NCBI GenBank assembly: GCA_934589835.1
Contig: CAKTOK010000023.1
Location: forward strand, 1-25,740
Direction: 5' to 3'
Origin: an uncultured Oscillospiraceae bacterium
GTDB taxonomy: Bacteria; Bacillota; Clostridia; Oscillospirales; Oscillospiraceae
DNA: 25,740 nucleotides
The notes under the pieces: generated by a model
Told to the model about the DNA's origin: nothing
What the model saw: only the letters and a program-made list of their open reading frames with translations
The model's database searches: none
Position numbers and translations under genes: made by a program
Shown: positions 22,843 through 25,740 of the stretch, in pieces
Numbering within the stretch: the stretch's first letter is position 1
Layout of the letters: each line of letters starts with the position of its first letter

Positions 22843-23457
22843 ATGCCCGACTATTACGACTACTATGGTTACAGCAGCCCCCCTGCCTATAACCCAGTGT
22901 CCACCATTGTCGCACTTGCCTTTTGCGTGTTTGTTCTGGTGTGCCTGTGGATCGTCTTCCGGAAGGCCGGTAAGCCGGGCTGGGCGGCGATTGTCCCCAT
23001 CTACAATCTCTACGTACTGTTTGAGATCACCTGGGGCAGCGGCATTCGCTTCCTGCTGCTGCTGATCCCCATTTACAACATTATTCTGGGGATCCAGACA
23101 CAGGTGCGGTTGGCCAAGGCCTTCGGCAAGAGCGGAGGCTTTGCGGCGGGACTGATTTTCCTGCCCTATATCTTCATCCCCCTGCTGGCCTTCGGCGGCG
23201 CAGCGTATCAAGGGGCGCCCGACAAGGCGGGCGATCAGCCCAACCGTCCGAATGCCCCCTATCAGAGCGACCCGCATCTGCAGCCCAGCGCCGGTTATCA
23301 GCAGCCCAGCCAACCCCAAAGCCCGTACGCTCAGCCGCAGCAGACTCCGTATACGCCGGCGCCGCAGGCCGCTGCCGCTCCCGCCTTTTGCCCCTCCTGC
23401 GGCGCAAAGAGCAACGGCGAGAAATTCTGCCAGAACTGCGGCGCACCTCTGCGCTGA
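22843..23457 (+). CDS. DUF5684 membrane protein with C-terminal zinc ribbon
   Basis: 204 residues. A Tyr-rich start is followed by four hydrophobic segments at about 20-38, 46-62, 68-84 and 100-120. They carry the DUF5684 hallmarks: W-x-VFRKAGKPGWAAIVPIYNLYVL, LLIPIYNIILGI, VRLAKAFGKSGGFAAGLIFLPYIF and LAFGGAAY. Residues 125-180 form a Pro/Gln/Tyr-rich flexible linker. Residues 183-199 are one zinc ribbon (CPSC and CQNC). With four membrane passes both ends would lie in the cytoplasm, putting the ribbon near the ribbons of the SPFH protein (inference). AAAGGAGA precedes the ATG. DUF5684 has no known activity. Confidence 0.9.
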   Translation: MPDYYDYYGYSSPPAYNPVSTIVALAFCVFVLVCLWIVFRKAGKPGWAAIVPIYNLYVLFEITWGSGIRFLLLLIPIYNIILGIQTQVRLAKAFGKSGGFAAGLIFLPYIFIPLLAFGGAAYQGAPDKAGDQPNRPNAPYQSDPHLQPSAGYQQPSQPQSPYAQPQQTPYTPAPQAAAAPAFCPSCGAKSNGEKFCQNCGAPLR

Positions 23458-23525
23458 CCATTTCCCAGACCGCCCTTACCGGACGGAAAATAAATCGTGA
23501 TGGAAACAAAGAAAGGAAACCTGCC

Positions 23526-23936
23526 ATGAAAAAATCGATCACGCTTGTGCTGGCCGTATTGATGATGCTCTCCCTCGCTGCCTGCGGCGGCGGTGGCGGC
23601 AGCAAGGACGGCGCTCTTCCCGGCATTGACATGAAATCTGCGGAGCTACAGACCGTTTCCTCCGACAGAGCGACCCTTGCGGTGCTGAACGAGACGTTCT
23701 TTACCTATCTGGGCGGCTTGAACTACTTTACCGACAGTGACGCACAGTCAAAGCTGACCTATGCGGATCTGAAGGAGCATATCGGCGTGGACTGTGCCGA
23801 GTACCGATATGAAACGGACTACCAGCGCGGTGTGTACACATGGTACGCTGCCGAGGATGATGCGTGCTGCCTGAACCTGTTCTTCGGTGACAATGGCAAG
23901 CTGATGGCTGCCGGTGCGTATAACCTCAGCCTTTGA
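23526..23936 (+). CDS. Small lipoprotein sharing a C-terminal domain with the 18335 lipoprotein
   Basis: 136 residues. The signal has lipobox LAAC (Cys20) followed by a Gly run, almost like that of the larger lipoprotein at 18335. Residues 45-136 form one domain: TLAVLNETFFTYLGG, SKLTYADLKEHIGVD, VYTWYAAEDDACCLNLFF, GKLMAAGAYNLSL. This pattern parallels the C-terminal domain of the 18335 protein (SKLTYDDIKAMLG, YGWF, YYVLYFVV, YYTAATFSSS). The size and the order of helix, turn and beta strands recall SmpA/BLIP-like folds, but that is not certain. AAAGGAAAC supplies the ribosome site. Function unknown, presumably a surface or protein-binding lipoprotein. Confidence 0.87.
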   Translation: MKKSITLVLAVLMMLSLAACGGGGGSKDGALPGIDMKSAELQTVSSDRATLAVLNETFFTYLGGLNYFTDSDAQSKLTYADLKEHIGVDCAEYRYETDYQRGVYTWYAAEDDACCLNLFFGDNGKLMAAGAYNLSL

Positions 23937-23977
23937 TTGACCCTGACGGATTGTATTATCATCTGAACGCCATTTTT

Positions 23978-24006
23978 CACGGGAGCGGCTCAAAGCCGCT
24001 CCCGTG
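23978..24006. other. Perfect 13-bp hairpin upstream of the YdjG-like gene
   Basis: 23978-23990 pairs perfectly with 23994-24006 around a 3-base loop (CAA). No T-tract follows on either strand. It ends 4 bases before the AAAGGAG ribosome site, so a role in mRNA stability or in partial termination is more likely than a full stop. Confidence 0.6.
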
Positions 24007-24023
24007 GCGGAAAGGAGCGAGTA

Positions 24024-25163
24024 ATGGCATCCCAAATTACCAACTATAAATGCCCTGCCTGCACCGGCCCTCTGCACTTTGTAGGGGCCTCCGGCATGCT
24101 GGAGTGCGATTTCTGCGGGGCAAAATACGATGTGGCGCAGATCGAAGCTCTGTACGCAGACAAAGAGGCCAAGGCCGTAGAGGCCACAGAGCAGGCCAGC
24201 GCCAAGGAGGAGAAGAACCGCCAGAGAATCGCGGAGATGGAGGCGCAGGGGTGGGACACCTCCGGTATGTCCAGCGACTGGGGCGCGGACGCCGCGGGAA
24301 TGAAGGCCTACAACTGCCCCAGCTGCGGCGCAGAGCTGATCTGCGACGCCAGCACTGCCGCCACCTCCTGCCCCTATTGCGGCAACCCCACAGTGGTTCC
24401 GGGGCAGTTCAGCGGCGCGCTGAAGCCGGACTTTGTGATCCCCTTCAAGCTCAGCAAGGAGGACGCGACGGCAGCCCTGAAGAACCACTATAAGGGCAAG
24501 CCCCTGCTGCCCAAGGCCTTCACCAACGGCAATCACATTGAGGAGATCCAGGGCGTATACGTTCCCTTCTGGATGTTCGACGGCCAGGCGGAGGGCTCTG
24601 TGGATTATGAGGGACTGATCATCCATGTCTACGAGAGCGGCGACTACGAGATCACCGAGACGGAGCACTATGACGTACACCGCGGCGGCTCCATCTCCTT
24701 TGAGAAGGTGCCGGTAGATGCCTCCAGCAAAATGCCGGATGACCACATGGACTCCATCGAGCCGTATGACTACGCCGGCCTGAAGCCTTTTTCCACCGCC
24801 TATCTGCCGGGCTTCCTGGCGGACAAGTACGATGTAACGGTGGAGCAGAGCCATGAGCGGGCGGACGGACGTTGCTCTGCATCTCTGGAGGGCGCGCTGC
24901 GCCGCACTACCACGGCGTATGACAGCTGCATCCCCCTGCGGCAGGACATTCACCTGCGGCGCGGCAAGGTACACTATGCGCTGCTGCCGGTGTGGATGCT
25001 GCACACCAAGTGGAACGGCAAGGATTTTCTCTTTGCCATGAACGGACAGACCGGCAAGCTGGTGGGTGACCTGCCTACGGATATGGGCAAGTTCTGGGCC
25101 ATCTTTGCCGCCATCGCCGCGCCGGTGAGCGCAATCGCCGCAGCAATACTGATGCTGCTGTAA
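24024..25163 (+). CDS. YdjG-like membrane protein with TFIIB-type zinc ribbons
   Basis: 379 residues. Two zinc ribbons: Cys10-13 with Cys28-31, and Cys98-101 with Cys116-119, linked by a charged helix at about 38-75. Residues 130-345 are the conserved body of this family (ALKPDFVIPFKLSKEDA, LLPKAFTNGNHIEEIQGVYVPFWMFDGQAEG, then YLPGFLADKYDVT, HYALLPVWMLHTKWNGKDFLFAMNGQTGKLVGDLP in segments). A membrane segment covers 357-378 at the end. Bacillus subtilis YdjG, encoded with YdjH and YdjI, has zinc ribbons of this sort and takes part in an envelope-stress membrane complex. The next gene, 14 bases on, is a TPM-domain protein like YdjH. AAAGGAG fixes the ATG. The exact role is unknown. Confidence 0.88.
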   Translation: MASQITNYKCPACTGPLHFVGASGMLECDFCGAKYDVAQIEALYADKEAKAVEATEQASAKEEKNRQRIAEMEAQGWDTSGMSSDWGADAAGMKAYNCPSCGAELICDASTAATSCPYCGNPTVVPGQFSGALKPDFVIPFKLSKEDATAALKNHYKGKPLLPKAFTNGNHIEEIQGVYVPFWMFDGQAEGSVDYEGLIIHVYESGDYEITETEHYDVHRGGSISFEKVPVDASSKMPDDHMDSIEPYDYAGLKPFSTAYLPGFLADKYDVTVEQSHERADGRCSASLEGALRRTTTAYDSCIPLRQDIHLRRGKVHYALLPVWMLHTKWNGKDFLFAMNGQTGKLVGDLPTDMGKFWAIFAAIAAPVSAIAAAILMLL

Positions 25164-25177
25164 GGAGGGCGGGCAAC

Positions 25178-25740
25178 ATGAAAAAGAGAATGATTACATG
25201 GCTGCTGGCTCTGCTGGCGGCGCTGACGCTGATCGTTCCCGCATGGGCGGAGCAGACGGAGGACGACCTGTTCGTGTACGACACGGAGAACCTGCTGACC
25301 GAGGACGAATGGCTGGAGCTGGAGCTGCTGGCCGATGAGATCTCCTGGCGGTACGGCTGTGCCGTTTACATCGTTACCATCTACGACTACGAGGACTACG
25401 ACAGCGACATCCACTACGCGTCGGTGAACATCTACGACAACAATAGCTTCGGCATCGGCGAGAACCGCGAGGGCATCATGCTGATGATGAGCACATACGC
25501 CCGCGATTACGACCTGTACGTCCGCGACGGCGGCATCGCCGAGTACGCGGTCAACAAGTATGGCCGCCACCAGATGACGGAGGAATTCCTCGACAACTTT
25601 GCCGACGACGACTGGGCGGGCGGCTTCAGAGACTATCTGAACGCCTGTGCCGAATATCTGAGCCTTGCCGAGCAGGGGCACCCCGTCAGAAAGCCGCTGA
25701 TCAAGGTGCTGCCTATGGCGCTGGGTATCGGCATCGTTCT
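25178..25740 (+). CDS. TPM-domain membrane protein (YdjH/YgcG-like), 3' end outside window
   Basis: 187 codons are visible and the frame runs off the right edge. The signal peptide ends at about AWA (residue 24). Residues 32-165 form a TPM domain: FVYDTENLLTEDEWLELELL, YGCAVYIVTIYDYEDYD, FGIGENREGIMLMMST, YDLYVRDGGIAEYAV, then a helix with DNFADDDWAGGFRDYL. TPM domains are exported, bind partners or metal, and are found in envelope-stress and photosystem-repair proteins. A hydrophobic segment begins near residue 176, as expected for a membrane anchor after the domain. TAAGGAGGGCGGGCAAC lies before the ATG, 14 bases after the zinc-ribbon gene. Together with the SPFH and zinc-ribbon genes it completes a YdjG-H-I-like set. 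Confidence 0.9.
   Translation, partial: MKKRMITWLLALLAALTLIVPAWAEQTEDDLFVYDTENLLTEDEWLELELLADEISWRYGCAVYIVTIYDYEDYDSDIHYASVNIYDNNSFGIGENREGIMLMMSTYARDYDLYVRDGGIAEYAVNKYGRHQMTEEFLDNFADDDWAGGFRDYLNACAEYLSLAEQGHPVRKPLIKVLPMALGIGIV

Noticed and set aside
23933..23959. TTGATT then TATTAT as a promoter for the YdjG-like gene
   Set aside because: The spacer is only 15 bases and the -35 is 4 of 6. The genes are closely spaced and probably co-transcribed, so the support is too weak.

Overview
The window looks like chromosomal DNA of a GC-rich Clostridia (Bacillota), most likely a gut Oscillospiraceae-type anaerobe. The evidence is strong AGGAGG-type ribosome sites, short Lys/Leu-rich signal peptides, many lipoproteins with LxxC-type lipoboxes, a type I dockerin and a cohesin-like domain, and small families typical of gut Clostridia (DUF4428, DUF6935, DUF5684). 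No rRNA, tRNA, transposase, phage or CRISPR sequence was seen. Genes are tightly packed, with 4-23 bp overlaps inside operons, and no gap exceeds 300 bp.

Layout. (1) 1-6033, minus strand: one operon starting from a promoter at 6131-6159. It reads double zinc-ribbon protein, second double zinc-ribbon protein, pseudo-receiver, a 1418-residue secreted protein ending in a dockerin, and a secreted cohesin-like protein cut by the window edge. (2) 6262-12572, plus strand: solute-binding lipoprotein, membrane-spanning protein with a cytoplasmic LuxR-like helix-turn-helix (HTH), 7TM sensor with a degenerate kinase end, soluble histidine kinase, and NarL/LuxR response regulator. It ends in two tandem hairpins, one a perfect 23-bp terminator. 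(3) 12714-17022, plus: another pseudo-receiver, a DUF4428 zinc-ribbon protein, a possible 30-residue membrane peptide, then a second copy of the solute-binding lipoprotein and membrane LuxR pair. It ends near two intergenic hairpins. (4) 17235-25740, plus: an envelope cluster of zinc-ribbon proteins, four lipoproteins, DUF6935, an SPFH (YdjI/COG4260) protein with three C-terminal zinc ribbons, a membrane-anchored protein, a DUF5684 membrane protein with a zinc ribbon, a YdjG-like zinc-ribbon membrane protein and a TPM-domain (YdjH-like) protein cut by the edge.

How they may work together (inference). The two solute-binding proteins have no permease or ATPase beside them. Each is directly followed by a transmembrane transcription factor, so they look like ligand receptors rather than transporter parts. 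The 7TM sensor, soluble kinase and response regulator would add a phosphorelay to the same operon. The last block resembles the Bacillus subtilis YdjG-YdjH-YdjI envelope-stress set, without PspA in view. The whole region reads as an envelope or surface sensing locus, with a cohesin-dockerin surface pair as one possible output. The strongest unusual features are the duplicated receptor plus membrane-LuxR module, the pseudo-receiver pair with Glu at the phospho-Asp position, the adjacent cohesin and dockerin genes, and eight zinc-ribbon proteins, one of them an apparent lipoprotein.
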